Part shown: positions 24,607 through 39,350 of the stretch, piece by piece
Numbering within the stretch: position 1 is the first letter of the stretch
Layout of the letters: each line of letters opens with the position of its first letter
DNA from: Nematostella vectensis
Taxonomy: Eukaryota; Cnidaria; Anthozoa; Actiniaria; Edwardsiidae
NCBI RefSeq assembly: GCF_932526225.1
Contig: NC_064046.1
Location: 15,947,408 to 16,011,407 of the forward strand
Direction: 5' to 3'
DNA length: 64,000 bases
The notes under the pieces: generated by a model
What the model saw: the letters and a program-made list of their open reading frames with translations, nothing else
What the model was told of the DNA's origin: nothing
The model's database searches: none
Position numbers and translations under genes: made by a program

Positions 24607-25692
24607 TTGTTTTACAAGTGTAACCTGCAAAAGGTTACAATCGATAATTTTTTTTCCGAATGTAAATTCCAAAAAGTAACATTAGGAAAAATAAAACAGT
24701 ATACTCGAAAAAAAAGGTATATCAATCTATCGAGCGCTATGCTCTATGTTAGAATCTACTTAATGAAGTTATCCAAGGAATCTAGTTAGTTCTTGTGTGC
24801 ATAAAATATGTACAGGATCCTGAACAAAGCATGAGCACATCAAAGATGCTGAGAGTACATAAAAATGTCCCTGTACCTTCTTTTTATGTCATGACACACC
24901 AAGAACAATATAATTAAGTATCGATATTAAAAAAAAAAAAAAGAAAAAAAAAGGCTATCAGCGGGAATCGAACCCAGGTCGCTGCGTTAGTAGTCAAGTG
25001 CCCGCAACGAAAGACTAACGTGTCATTGCTGAAGGGAATTGCAATGAAAATTACTTTTAATACTATTGGTATCGTAAACTATCCCAAGCAAAGTCACCAT
25101 CGGGCTGGAGGTTACATTCGGGAAAAGCTTCAGGGTTACATTCGGGAATTTGTTTTACAAGTGTAACCTGCAAAAGGTTACAATCGATAATTTTTTTTCC
25201 GAATGTAAATTCCAAAAAGTAACATTAGGAAAAATAAAACAGTATACTCGAAAAAAAAGGTATATCAATCTATCGAGCGCTATGCTCTATGTTAGAATCT
25301 ACTTAATGAAGTTATCCAAGGAATCTAGTTAGTTCTTGTGTGCATAAAATATGTACAGGATCCTGAACAAAGCATGAGCACATCAAAGATGCTGAGAGTA
25401 CATAAAAATGTCCCTGTACCTTCTTTTTATGTCATGACACACCAAGAACAATATAATTAAGTATCGATATTAAAAAAAAAAAAAAGAAAAAAAAAGGCTA
25501 TCAGCGGGAATCGAACCCAGGTCGCTGCGTTAGTAGTCAAGTGCCCGCAACGAAAGACTAACGTGTCATTGCTGAAGGGAATTGCAATGAAAATTACTTT
25601 TAATACTATTGGTATCGTAAACTATCCCAAGCAAAGTCACCATCGGGCTGGAGGTTACATTCGGGAAAAGCTTCAGGGTTACATTCGGGAAT
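24607..25692 (+). repeat. Apparently identical tandem monomer pair (m46/m47, 543 bp each)
   Basis: 24607-25149 and 25150-25692 read the same throughout, including rare variants (ACAAGTGTAACCTGC, CCCTGTACC, AGAACAATATAATT, CGTGTCATTGC, CATCGGGCTGG) and the same homopolymer lengths (14 A, G, 9 A). The most recent duplication I can see in the window. Confidence 0.85.
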
Positions 25693-26783
25693 TTGTTTTA
25701 CGAGTGTAACCTCCAAAAGGTTACAATCGATAAATTTTTTTCCGAATGTAAATTCCAAAAAGTAACATTAGGAAAAATAAAACAGTATACTCGGAAAAAA
25801 AGGTATATCACTCTATCGAGCGCTATGCTCTATGTTAGAATCTACTTAATCAAGTTATTCAAGGAATCTAGTTAGTTCTTGTGTGCATAAAATATGTACA
25901 GGATCCTGAACAAAGCATGAGCACATCAAAGATGCTGAGAGTACATAAATATGTCCCTATACCTTCTTTTTATGTCATGACACACCAAGAACAGTATAAT
26001 TAAGTATCGATATTTAAAAAAAAATAAAGAAAAAAAAAGGCTATCAGCGTGAATCGAACCCGGGTGGCTGCGTTAGTAGTCAAGTGCCCGCAACGAAAGA
26101 CTAACGTGGCATTGCTGAAGGGAATTGTAATGAAAATTACTTTATATACTATTGGTATCGTAAACTATCCCAAGCAAAGTCACCATCGGACTGGAGGTTA
26201 CATTCGGGAAAAGCTTCAGGGTTACATTCGGGAATTTGTTTTATGAGTGTAACCTCCAAAAGGTTACAATCGATAATTTTTTTTTACGAATGTAAATTCC
26301 AAAAAGTAACATTAGGAAAAATAAAACAGTATACTCGGAAAAAAAGGTATATCAATCTATCGAGCGCTATGCTCTATGTTAGAATCTACTTAATCAAGTT
26401 ATCCAAGGAATCTAGTTAGTTCTTGTGTGCATAAAATATGTACAGGATCCTGAACAAAGCATGAGCACATCAAAGATGCTGAGAGTACATAAAAATGTCC
26501 CTATACCTTCTTTTTATGTCATGACACACCAAGAACAGTATAATTAAGTATCGATATTTAAAAAAAAAAATAAAAAAGAAAAAATAGGCTATCAGCGAGA
26601 ATCGAACCCGTGTCGCTGCGTTAGTAGTCAAGTGCCCGCAACGAAAGACTAACGTGGCATTGCTGAAGGGAATTTAAACGAAAATTACTTTTAATACTAT
26701 TGGTATCGTAAACTATCCCAAGCAAAGTCACCATCGGACTGGAGGTTACATTCGGGAAAAGCTTCAGGGTTACATTCGGAAAT

Positions 26784-29700
26784 TTGTTTTACGAGAGTAA
26801 CCTCCAAAAGGTTACAATCGATAATTTTTTTTCCGAATGTAAATTCCAAATAGTAACATTAGGAAAAATAAAACAGTATACTCGGAAAAAAAGGTATATC
26901 AATCTATCGAGCGCTTTGCTCTATGTTAGAATCTATTTAATCAAGTTATCCAAGGAATCTAGTTAGTTCTTGTGTGCATAAAATATGTACAGGATCCTGA
27001 ACAAAGCATGAGCACATCAAAGATGCTGAGAGTACATAAAAATGTCCCTATACCTTCTTTTTATGTCATGACACACCAAGAACAGTATAATTAAGTATCG
27101 ATATTTAAAAAAAAAAATAAAGAAAAAAAAAATAGGCTATCAGCGAGAATCGAACCAGTGTCGCTGCGTTAGTAGTCAAGTGCCCGCAACGAAAGACTAA
27201 CGTGGCATTGCTGAAGGGAATTTAAACGAAAATTACTTTTAATACTATTGGTATCGTAAACTATCCCAAGCAAAGTCACCATCGGACTGGAGGCTACATT
27301 CGGGAAAAGCTTCAGGGTTACATTCGGAAATTTGTTTTACGAGAGTAACCTCCAAAAGGTTACAATCGATAATTTTTTTTCCGAATGTAAATTCCAAATA
27401 GTAACATTAGGAAAAATAAAACAGTATACTCGGAAAAAAAGGTATATCAATCTATCGAGCGCTATGCTCTATGTTAGAATCTACTTAATCAAGTTATTCA
27501 AGGGATCTAGTTAGTTCTTGTGTGCATAAAATATGTACAGGATCCTGAACAAAGCATGAGCACATCAAAGATGCTGAGAGAACATAAAAATGTCCCTATA
27601 CCTTCTTTTTATGTCATGACACACCAAGAACAGTATAATTAAGTATTGATATTTAAAAAAAAAAATAAAGAAAAAAAAATAGGCTATCAGCGGGAATCGA
27701 ACCCGGGTGGCTGCATTAGTAGTCAAGTGCCCGCAACGAAAGACTAACGTGGCATTGCTGAAGGGAATTGTAATGAAAATTACTATTAATACTATTGTTA
27801 TCGTAAACTATCCCAAGCAAAGTCACCATCGGACTGGAGGTTACATTGGGGAAAAGCTTCAGCTTTACATTCGGGAATTCGTTTTACGAGTGTAACCTCC
27901 AAAAGGTTACAATCGATAATTATTTTTCCGAATGTAAATTCCAAAAAGTACCATTAGGAAAAATAAAACAGTATACTCGGAAAAAAAGGTATATCAATCT
28001 ATCGAGCGCTATGCTCTAGGTTAGAATCTACTTAATGAAGTTATCCAAGGAATCTAGTTAGTTCTTGTGTGCATAAAATATGTACAGGATCCTGAACAAA
28101 GCATGAGCACATCAAAGATGCTGAGAGTACATAAAAATGTCCCTATACCTTCTTTTTATGTCATGACACACCAAGAACAGTATAATTAAGTATCGATATT
28201 TAAAAAAAAAAATAAAGAAAAAAAAAATAGGCTATCAGCGAGAATCGAACCCGGGTCGCTGCGTTAGTAGTCAAGTGCCCGCAACGAAAGACTAACGTGG
28301 CACTGCTGAAGGGAATTGTAATGAAAATTACTTTTAATACTATTGGTATCATAAACTATCCCAAGCAAAGTCACCATCGGACTGGAGGTTACATTCGGGA
28401 AAAGCTTCAGGGTTACATTCGGGAATTTGTTTTACGAGAGTAACCTCCAAAAGGTTACAATCGATATTTTTTTTTCCGAATGTAAATTCCAAAAAGTAAC
28501 ATTAGGAAAAATAAAACAGTATACTCGGAAAAAAAGGTATATCAATCTATTGAGCGTTATGCTCTATGTTAGAATCTACTTAATCGAGTTATCCAAGGAA
28601 TCTAGTTAGTTCTTGTGTGCATAAAATATGTACAGGATCCTGAACAAAGCATGAGCACATCAAAGATGCTGAGAGTACATAAAAATGTCCCTATACCTTC
28701 TTTTTATGTCATGACACACCAAGAACAGTAGAATTAAGTATCGATATTTAAAAAAAAAAATAAAGAAAAAAAATAGGCTATCAGCGAGAATCGAACCCGG
28801 GTAGCTGCGTTAGTAGTCAAGTGCCTGCAACGAAAGACTAACGTGGCATTGCTAAAGGGAATTGTAATGAAAATTACTTTTAATACTATTGGTATCGTAA
28901 ACTATCCCAAGCAAAGTCACCATCGGACTGGAGGTTACATTCGGGAAAAGCTTCAGGGTTACATTCGGGAATTTGTTTTACGAGTGTAACCTCCAAAAGG
29001 TTACAATCGATAATTATTTTCCGAATGTAAATTCCAAAAAGTAACATTAGGAAAACTAAAACAGTATACTCGGAAAAAAAGGTATATCAATCTATCGAGC
29101 GCTATGCTCTATGTTAGAATCTACTTAATCAAGTTATCCAAGGAATCTAGTTAGTTCTTGTGTGCATAAAATATGTACAGGATCCTGAACAAAGCATGAG
29201 CACATCAAAGATGCTGAGAGTACATAAAAATGTCCCTATACCTTCTTTTTATGTCATGACACACCCAGAACAGTATAATTAAGTATCGATATTTAAAAAA
29301 AAATAAAGAAAAAAAATAGGTTATCAGCGGGAATCGAACCCGGGTCGCTGCGTTAGTAGTCAAGTGCCCGCAACGAAAGACTAACGTTGCATTGCTGAAG
29401 GGAATTGTAATGAAAATTACTTTTAATACTAATGGTATCGTAAACTATCCCAAGCAAAGTCACCATCGGACTGGAGGTTACATTCGGGAAAAGCTTCAGG
29501 GTTACATTCGGGAATTTGTTTTACGAGTGTAACCTCCAAAAGGTTACAATCGATAATTTTTTTTTCCGAATGTAAATTCCAAAAAGTAACATTAGGAAAA
29601 ATAAAACAGTATACTCGGAAAAAAAGGTATATCAATCTATCGAGCGCTATGCTCTATGTTAGAATCTACTTAATCAAGTTATCCAAGGAATCTAGTTAGT

Positions 29701-32700
29701 TCTTGTGTGCATAAAATATGTACAGGATCCTGAACAAAGCATGAGCACATCAAAGATGCTGAGAGTACATAAAAATGTCCCTATACCTTCTTTTTATGTC
29801 ATGACACACCAAGAACAGTATAATTAAGTATTGATATTTAAAAAAAAAAATAAAGAAAAAAAAATAGGCTATCAGCGGGAATCGAACCCGGGTGGCTGCA
29901 TTAGTAGTCAAGTGCCCGCAACGAAAGACTAACGTGGCATAGCTGAAGAGAATTGTAATAAAAATTACTATTAATACTATTGTTATCGTAAACTATCCCA
30001 AGCAAAGTCACCATCGGACTGGAGGTTACATTCGGGAAAAGCTTCAGGGTTACATTCGGGAATTTGTTTTACGAGTGTAACCTCCAAAAGGTTACAATCG
30101 ATAATTATTTTTCCGAATGTAAATTCCAAAAAGTACCATTAGGAAAAATAAAACAGTATACTCGGAAAAAAAGGTATATCAATCTATCGAGCGCTATGCT
30201 CTATGTTAGAATCTACTTAATGAAGTTATCCAAGGAATCTAGTTAGTTCTTGTGTGCATAAAATATGTACAGGATCCTGAACAAAGCATGAGCACATCAA
30301 AGATGCTGAGAGTACATGAAAATGTCCCTATACCTTCTTTTTATGTCATGACACACCAAGAACAGTATAATTGAGTATCGATATTTAAAAAAAAAAATAA
30401 AAAAAAAAAAAAAATAGGCTATCAGCGAGAATCGAACCCGGGTCGCTGCGTTAGTAGTCAAGTGCCCGCAACAAGAACTAACGTGGCATTGCTGAAGGGA
30501 ATTGTAATAAAAATTACTTTTAATACTATTGGTATCGTAAACTATCCCAAGCAAAGTCACCATCGGACTGGAGGTTACATTCGGGAAAAGCTTCAGGGTT
30601 ACATTCGGGAATTTGTTTTACGAGAGTAACCTCCAAAAGGTTACAATCAATAATTTTTTTTCCGAATGTAAATTCCAAAAAGTAACATTAGGAAAAATAA
30701 AACAGTATACTCGGAAAAAAAGGTATATCAATCTATTGAGCGTTATGCTCTATGTTAGATTCTACTTAATCAAGGTATCCAAGGAATCTAGTTAGTTCTT
30801 GTGTGCATAAAATATGTACAGGATCCTGAACAAAGCATGAGCACATCAAAGATGCTGAGAGTACATAAAAATGTCCCTGTACCTTCTTTTTATGTCATGA
30901 CACACCAAGAACAGTATAATTAAGTATCGATATTAAAAAAAAAAATAAAGAAAAAAAAAAGGCTATCAGCGGGAATCGAACCCAGGTCGCTGCGTTAGTA
31001 GTCAAGTGCCCGCAACGAAAGACTAACGTATCATTGCTGAAGGGAATTGCAATGAAAATTACTTTTAATACTATTGGTATCGTAAACTATCCCAAGCAAA
31101 GTCACCATCGGGCTGGAGGTTACATTCGGGAAAAGCTTCAGGGTTACATTCGGGAATTTGTTTTACGAGTGTAACTTCCAAAAGGTTACAATCGATAAAT
31201 TTTTTTCCGAATGTAAATTCCAAAAAGTAACATTAGGAAAAATAAAACAGTATACTCGGAAAAAAAGGTATATCAATCTATCGAGCGCTATGCTCTATGT
31301 TAGAATCTACTTAATCAAGTTATTCAAGGAATCTAGTTAGTTCTTGTGTGCATAAAATATGTACAGGATCCTAAACAAAGCATGAGCACATCAAAGATGC
31401 TGAGAGTACATAAATATGTCCCTATACCTTCTTTTTATGTCATGACACACCAAGAACAGTATAATTAAGTATCGATATTTAAAAAAAAAAAAAAAAAAGA
31501 AAAATAGGCTATCAGCGGGAATCGAACCCGGGTCGCTGCGTTAGTAGTCAAGTGCCCGCAACGAAAGACTAATGTGGCATTGCTAAAGGGAATTGTAATG
31601 AAAATTACTTTTAATACTATTGGTATCGTAAACTATCCCAAGCAAAGACACCATCGGACTGGAGGTTACATTCGGGAAAAGCTTTAGGGTTACATTCGGG
31701 AATTTGTTTTACGAGTGTATCCTCCAAAAGGTTAGAAGAGATAATTTTTTTCCGAATGTAAATTCCAAAAAGTAACATTAGGAAAAATAAAACAGTATAC
31801 TCGGAAAAAAAGGTATATCAATCTATCGAGCGCTATGCTCTATGTTAGAATCTACTTAATGAAGTTATCCAAGGAATCTAGTTAGTTCTTGTGTGCATAA
31901 AATATGTACAGGATCCTGAACAAAGCATGAGCACATCAAAGATGCTGAGAGTACATAAAAATGTTCCTATACCTTCTTTTAATGTCATGACACACCAAGA
32001 ACAGTATAATTAAGTATCGATATTTAAAAAATAAAAAATAAAGAAAAAAAAAGGCTATCAGCGGGAATCGAACCCGGGTGGCTGCGTTAGTAGTCAAGTG
32101 CCCGCAACGAAAGACTAACGTGGCATTGCTGAAGGGAATTGTAATGAAAATTACTTTTAATACTATTGGTATCGTAAACTATCCCAAGCAAAGTCACCAT
32201 CGGACTGGAGGTTACATTCGGGAAAAGCTTCAGGGTTACATTCAGGAATTTGTTTTACGAGTGTAACCTCCAAGAGGTTACAATCGATAATTTTTTTTTA
32301 CGAATGTAAATTCCAAAAAGTAACATTAGGAAAAATAAAACAGTATACTCGGAAAAAAAGGTATATCAATCTATCGAGCGCTATGCTCTATGTTAGAATC
32401 TACTTAATCAAGTTATCCAAGGAATCTAGTTAGTTCTTGTGTGCATAAAATATGTACAGGATCCTGAACAAAGCATGAGCACATCAAAGATGCTGAGAGT
32501 ACATAAAAATGTCCCTATACCTTCTTTTTATGTCATGACACACCAAGAACAGTATAATTAAGTATCGATATTTAAAAAAAAAAAATAAAGAAAAAAAAAT
32601 AGGCTATCAGCGAGAATCGAACCCGGGTCGCTGCGTTAGTAGTCAAGTGCCCGCAACGAAAGACTAACGTGGCATTGCTGAAGGGAATTTAAACGAAAAT

Positions 32701-32798
32701 TACTTTTAATACTATTGGTATCGTAAACTATCCCAAGCAAAGTCACCATCGGACTGGAGGTTACATTCGGGAAAAGCTTCAGGGTTACATTCGGAAAT
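26784..32798 (+). repeat. Higher-order repeat C, copy 1 (11 monomers, 6,015 bp)
   Basis: m50-m57 correspond to m61-m68 at offsets of about 6,014 bp. Markers: AGCGCTTTGCTC (m50, m61), GGAATTTAAACG linkers, CCAAATAGTAAC, the ATAATTGAGTATCG plus long A-run monomer (m56, m67) and CAACAAGAACTAACG with loss of one base. Correspondence fails at m52-m53 and after m57, so individual monomers have been replaced. Confidence 0.75.
32263..32281. other. Strengthened hairpin GTAACCTC-CAA-GAGGTTAC
   Basis: A single A to G change in the usual loop extends the stem from 6 to 8 bp and shortens the loop to 3 nt. The same variant lies at 39910-39928 in the duplicated monomer. Confidence 0.75.
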
Positions 32799-35700
32799 TT
32801 GTTTTACGAGAGTAACCTCCAAAAGGTTACAATCGATAATTTTTTTTCCGAATGTAAATTCCAAATAGTAACATTAGGAAAAATAAAACAGTATACTCGG
32901 AAAAAAAGGTATATCAATCTATCGAGCGCTTTGCTCTATGTTAGAATCTACTTAATCAAGTTATCCAAGGAATCTAGTTAGTTCTTGTGTGCATAAAATA
33001 TGTACAGGATCCTGAACAAAGCATGAGCACATCAAAGATGCTGAGAGTACATAAAAATGTCCCTATACCTTCTTTTTATGTCATGACACACCAAGAACAG
33101 TATAATTAAGTATCGATATTTAAAAAAAAAATAAAGAAAAAAAAAATAGGCTATCAGCGAGAATCGAACCCGGGTCGCTGCGTTAGTAGTCAAGTGCCCG
33201 CAACGAAAGACTAACGTGGCATTGCTGAAGGGAATTTAAACGAAAATTACTTTTAATACTATTGGTATCGTAAACTATCCCAAGCAAAGTCACCATCGGA
33301 CTGGAGGCTACATTCGGGAAAAGCTTCAGGGTTACATTCGGAAATTTGTTTTACGAGAGTAACCTCCAAAAGGTTACAATCGATAATTTTTTTTCCGAAT
33401 GTAAATTCCAAATAGTAACATTAGGAAAAATAAAACAGTATTCTCGGAAAAAAAGGTATATCAATCTATCGAGCGCTATGCTCTATGTTAGAATCTACTT
33501 AATCAAGTTATCCTAGGAATCTAGTTAGTTCTTGTGTGCATAAAATATGTACAGGATCCTGAACAAAGCATGAGCACATCAAAGATGCTGAGAGTACATA
33601 AAAATGTCCCTATACCTTCTTTTTATGTCATGACACACCAAGAACAGTATAATTAAGTATCGATATTTAAAAAAAAAATAAAGAAAAAAAAATAGGCTAT
33701 CAGCGAGAATCGAACCCGGGTCGCTGCGTTAGTAGTCAAGTGCCCGCAACGAAAGACTAACGTGGCATTGCTGAAGGGAATTGTAACGAAAATTACTTTT
33801 AATACTATTGGTAACGTAAACTATCCCAAGCAAAGTCACCATCGGACTGGAGGTTACATTCGGGAAAAGCTTCAGGGTTACATTCGGAAATTTGTTTTAC
33901 GAGAGTAACCTCCAAAAGGTTACAATCGATAATTTTTTTTCCGAATGTAAATTCCAAAAAGTAACATTAGGAAAAATAAAACAGTATACTCGGAAAAAAA
34001 GGTATATCAATCTATCGAGCGTTATGCTCTATGTTAGAATCTACTTAATCAAGTTATCCAAGGAATCTAGTTAGTTCTTGTGTGCATAAAATATGTACAG
34101 GATCCTGAACAAAGCATGAGCACATCAAAGATGCTGAGAGTACATAAAAATGTTCCTATACCTTCTTTTAATGTCATGACACACCAAGAACAGTATAATT
34201 AAGTATCGATATTTAAAAAATAAAAAATAAAGAAAAAAAAAGGCTATCAGCGGGAATCGAACCCGGGTAGCTGCGTTAGTAGTCAAGTGCCCGCAACGAA
34301 AGACTAACCTGGCATTGCTGAAGGGAATTGTAATGAAAATTACTTTTAATACTATTGGTATCGTAAACTATCCCAAGCAAAGTCACCATCGGACTGGAGG
34401 TTACATTCGGGAAAAGCTTCAGGGTTACATTCGGGAATTTGTTTTACGAGTTTAACCTCCAAAAGGTTACAATCGATAATTTTTTTTCCGAATGTAAATT
34501 CCAAAAAGTAACATTAGGAAAAATTAAACAGTATACTCGGAAAAAAAGGTATATCAATCTATCGAGCGCTATGCTCTATGTTAGAATCTACTTAATGAAG
34601 TTATCCAAGGAATCTAGTTAGTTCTTGTGTGCATAAAATATGTACAGGATCCTGAACAAAGCATGAGCACATCAAAGATGCTGAGAGTACATAAAAATGT
34701 CCCTATACCTTCTTTTTATATCATGACACACCAAGAACAGTATAATTAAGTATCGATATTAAAAAAAAAATTTAAAGAAACAAAAATATGCTATCAGCGG
34801 GAATCGAACCCGGGTCGCTGCGTTAGTAGTCAAGTGCCCGCAACAAAAGACTAACGTGGCATTGCTGAAGGGAATTGTAATGAAAATTACTTTTAATACT
34901 ATTGGTATCGTAAACTATCCCAAGCAAAGTCACCATCGGACTGGAGGTTACATTCGGGAAAAGCTTCAGGGTTACATTCGGGAATTTGTTTTACGAGTGT
35001 AACCTCCAAAAGGTTACAATCGATAATTTTTTTCCGAATGTAAATTCCAAAAAGTAACATTAGGAAAACTAAAACAGTATACTCGGAAAAAAAGGTATAT
35101 CAATCTATCGAGCGCTATGCTCTATGTTAGAATCTACTTAATCAAGTTATCCAAGGAATCTAGTTAGTTCTTGTGTGCATAAAATATGTACAGGATCCTG
35201 AACAAAGCATGAGCACATCAAAGATGCTGAGAGTACATAAAAATGTCCCTATACCTTCTTTTTATGTCATGACACACCCAGAACAGTATAATTAAGTATC
35301 GATATTAAAAAAAAAAATAAAGAAAAAAAATAGGCCATCAGCGGGAATCGAACCCGGGTCGCTGCGTTAGTAGTCAAGTGCCCGCAACGAAAGACTAACG
35401 TTGCATTGCTGAAGGGAATTTTAATGAAAATTACTTTTAATACTAATGGTATCGTAAACTATCCCAAGCAAAGTCACCATCGGACTGGAGGTTACATTCG
35501 GGAAAAGCTTCAGGGTTACATTCGGGAATTTGTTTTACGAGTGTAACCTCCAAAAGGTTACAATCGATAATTTTTTTTCCGAATGTAAATTCCAAAAAGT
35601 AACATTAGGAAAAATAAAACAGTATACTCGGAAAAAAAGGTATATCAATCTATCGAGCGCTATGCTCTATGTTAGAATCTACTTAATCAAGTTATTCAAG

Positions 35701-36396
35701 GAATCTAGTTAGTTCTTGTGTGCATAAAATATGTACAGGATCCTGAACAAAGCATGAGCACATCAAAGATGCTGAGAGTACATAAAAATGTCCCTATACC
35801 TTCTTTTTATGTCATGACACACCAAGAACAGTATAATTAAGTATTGATATTTAAAAAAAAAAAATAAAGAAAAAAAAATAGGCTATCATCGGGAATCGAA
35901 CCCGGGTGGCTGCATTAGTAGTCAAGTGCCCGCAACGAAAGACTAACGTGGCATAGCTGAAGGGAATTGTAATAAAAATTACTATTAATACTATTGTTAT
36001 CGTAAACTATCCCAAGCAAAGTCACCATCGGACTGGAGGTTACATTCGGGAAAAGCTTCAGGGTTACATTCGGGAATTTGTTTTACGAGTGTAACCTCCA
36101 AAAGGTTAAAATCGATAATTATTTTTCCGAATGTAAATTCCTAAAAGTACCATTAGGAAAAATAAAACAGTATACTCGGAAAAAAAGGTATATCAATCTA
36201 TCGAGCGCTATGCTCTATGTTAGAATCTACTTAATGAAGTTATCCAAGGAATCTAGTTAGTTCTTGTGTGCATAAAATATGTACAGGATCCTGAACAAAG
36301 CATGAGCACATCAAAGATGCTGAGAGTACATAAAAATGTCCCTATACCTTCTTTTTATGTCATGACACACCAAGAACAGTATAATTGAGTATCGAT

Positions 36397-36428
<32 letters not shown>

Positions 36429-37173
36429 TAGGCTATCAGCGAGAATCGAACCCGGGTCGCTGCGTTAGTAGTCAAGTGCCCGCAACAAGAACTAACGTGG
36501 CATTGCTGAAGGGAATTGTAATAAAAATTACTTTTAATACTATTGGTATCGTAAACTATCCCAAGCAAAGTCACCATCAAACTGGAGGTTACATTCGGGA
36601 AAAGCTTCAGGGTTACATTCGGGAATTTGTTTTACGAGAGTAACCTCCAAAAGGTTACAATCGATAATTTTTTTTCCGAATGTAAATTCCAAAAAGTAAC
36701 ATTAGGAAAAATAAAACAGTATACTCGGAAAAAAAGGTATATCAATCTATTGAGCGTTATGCTCTATGTTAGATTCTACTTAATCAAGTTATCCAAGGAA
36801 TCTAGTTAGTTCTTGTGTGCATAAAATATGTACAGGATCCTGAACAAAGCATGAGCACATAAAAGATGCTGAGAGTACATAAAAATGTCCCTATACCTTC
36901 TTTTTATGTCATGACACATCAAGAACAGTAGAATTAAGTATCAATATTTAAAAAAAAAAATAAAGAAAAAAAAATAGGCTATCAGCGAGAATCGAACCCG
37001 GGTCGCTGCGTTAGTAGTCAAGTGCCCGCAACGAAAGACTAACGTGGCATTGCTAAAGGGAATTGTAATGAAAATTACTTTTAATACTATTGGTATCGTA
37101 AACTATCCCAAGCAAAGTCACCATCGGACTGGAGGTTACATTCGGGAAAAGCTTCAGGGTTACATTCGGGAAT
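32799..37173 (+). repeat. Higher-order repeat C, copy 2 (partial, m61-m68)
   Basis: Counterpart of 26784-31157, with m63 and m64 replaced by monomers of the m8/m9 kind (GTTCCTATACCTTCTTTTAATG, GAGTTTAACC). m67 carries the longest A-run in the window. Confidence 0.7.
36401..36428. repeat. 28-bp pure A run
   Basis: The longest homopolymer in the window. The counterpart at 30387-30414 is A-rich but still interrupted by T. Other long runs lie at 37496-37516 (21 A) and 31481-31498 (18 A), where TAAAG interruptions have been lost. Lengths could be affected by sequencing error. Confidence 0.7.
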
Positions 37174-37715
37174 TTGTTTTACGAGTGTAACCTCCAAAAG
37201 GTTACAATCGATAATTTTTTTTCCGAATGTAAATTCCAAAAAGTAACATTAGGAAAATTAAAACAGTATACTCGGAAAAAAGGTATATCAATCTATCGAG
37301 CGCTATGCTCTATGTTAGAATCTACTTAATCAAGTTATCCAAGGAATCTAGTTAGTTCTTGTGTGCATAAAATATGTACAGGATACTGAACAAAGCATGA
37401 GCACATCAAAGATGCTGAGAGTACATAAAAATGTCCCTATACCTTCTTTTTATGTCATGACACACCCAGAACAGTATAATTAAGTATCGATATTTAAAAA
37501 AAAAAAAAAAAAAAAATAGGCTATCAGCGGGAATTGAACCCGAGTCGCTGCGTTAGTAGTCAAGTGCCCGCAACGAAAGACTAACGTGGCATTGCTGAAG
37601 GGAATTTTAATGAAAATTACTTTTAATACTATTGGTATCGTAAACTATCCCAAGCAAAGTCACCATCGGACTGTAGGTTACATTCGGGAAAAGCTTCAGG
37701 GTTACATTCGGGAAT

Positions 37716-39350
37716 TTGTTTTACGAGTGTAACCTCCAAAAGGTTACAATCGATAATTTTTTTTCCGAATGTAAATTCCAAAAAGTAACATTAGGAAAAA
37801 TAAAACAGTATACTCGGAAAAAAAGGTATATCAATCTATCGAGCGCTATGCTGTATGTTAGAATCTACTTAATCAAGTTATTCAAGGAATCTAGTTAGTT
37901 CTTGTGTGCATAAAATATGTACAGGATCCTGAACAATGCATGAGCACATCAAAGATGCTGAGAGTACATAAAAATGTCCCTATACCTTGTTTTTATGTCA
38001 TGACACACCAAGAACAGTATAATTAAGTATCGATATTAAAAAAAAAATTAAGAAAAAAAAATAGGCTATCAGCTGGAATTGAACCCAGGTCGCTGCGTTA
38101 ATAGTCAAGTGCCCGCAACGAAAGACTAACGTGGCATTGCTGAAGGGAATTGCAATGAAAATTACTTTTAATACTATTGGTATCGTAAACTATCCCAAGC
38201 AAAGTCACCATAGGGCTGGAGGTTACATTCGGGAAAAGCTTAAGGGTTACATTCGGGAATTTGTTTTACGAGTGTAACCTCCAAAAGGTTACAATCGATA
38301 ATTTTTTTTCCGAATGTAAATTCCAAAAAGTAACATTAGGAAAAATAAAACAGTATACTCGGAAAAAAAGGTATATCAATCTATCGAGCGCTATGCTCTA
38401 TGTTAGAATCTACTTAATCAAGTTATCCAAGGAATCTACTTAGTTCTTGTGTGCATAAAATATGTACAGGATCCTGAACAAAGCATGAGCACATCAAAGA
38501 TGCTGAGAGTACATAAAAATGTCCCTATACCTTCTTTTTATGTCATGACACACCCAGAACAGTATAATTAAGTATCGATATTTAAAAAAAAAAAATAAAG
38601 AAAAAAAAAATAGGCTATCAGCGGGAATCGAACCCGGGTTGCTGCGTTAGTTGTCAAGTGCCCGCAACGAAAGACTAACGTAGCATTGCTGAAGGGATAT
38701 GTAATGAAAATTACTTTTAATACTATTGGTATCGTAAACTATCCCAAGCAAAGTCACCATCGGACTGGAGGTTACATTCGGGAAAAGCTTCAGGGTTACA
38801 TTCGGGAATTTGTTTTACGAGTGTAACCTCCAAAAGGTTACAATCGATAATTTTTTTTCCGAATATAAATTCCAAAAAGTAACATTAGGAAAAATAAAAC
38901 AGTATACTCGGAAAAAAAGGTATATCAATCTATCGAGCGCTATGCTCTATGTTAGAATCTACTTAAGTTATTCATGGAATGTAGTTAGTTCTTGTGTGCA
39001 TAAAATATGTACAGGATCCTGAACAATGCATGAGCACATCAAAGATGCTGAGAGTACATAAAAATGTCCCTATACCTTCTTTTTATGTCATGACACACCA
39101 AGAACAGTATAATTAAGTATCGATATTAAAAAAAAAATAAAGAAAAAAAAATAGGCTATCAGCGGGAATTGAACCCGGGTCGCTGCGTTAGTAGTCAAGT
39201 GCCCGCAACGAAAGACTAACGTGGCATTGCTGAAGGGAATTGCAATAAAAATTACTTTTAATACTATTGGTATCGTAAACTATCCCAAGCAAAGTCACCA
39301 TAGGGCTGGAGGTTACATTCGGGAAAAGCTTCAGGGTTACATTCGGGAAT
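37716..39350 (+). repeat. Segment m70-m72, duplicated as m84-m86 (45356-46990)
   Basis: Shared order and markers: GCTATGCTGTATG, ATTAAGAAAAAAAA, CCGAATATAAATTCC, and the CTACTTAAGTTATTCA deletion in the third monomer. The offset is about 7,640 bp (14 monomers). Upstream, m68 corresponds to m83 (AGTAGAATTAAGTATCAAT), an offset of 15 monomers, so one monomer was gained or lost between them. Confidence 0.7.
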
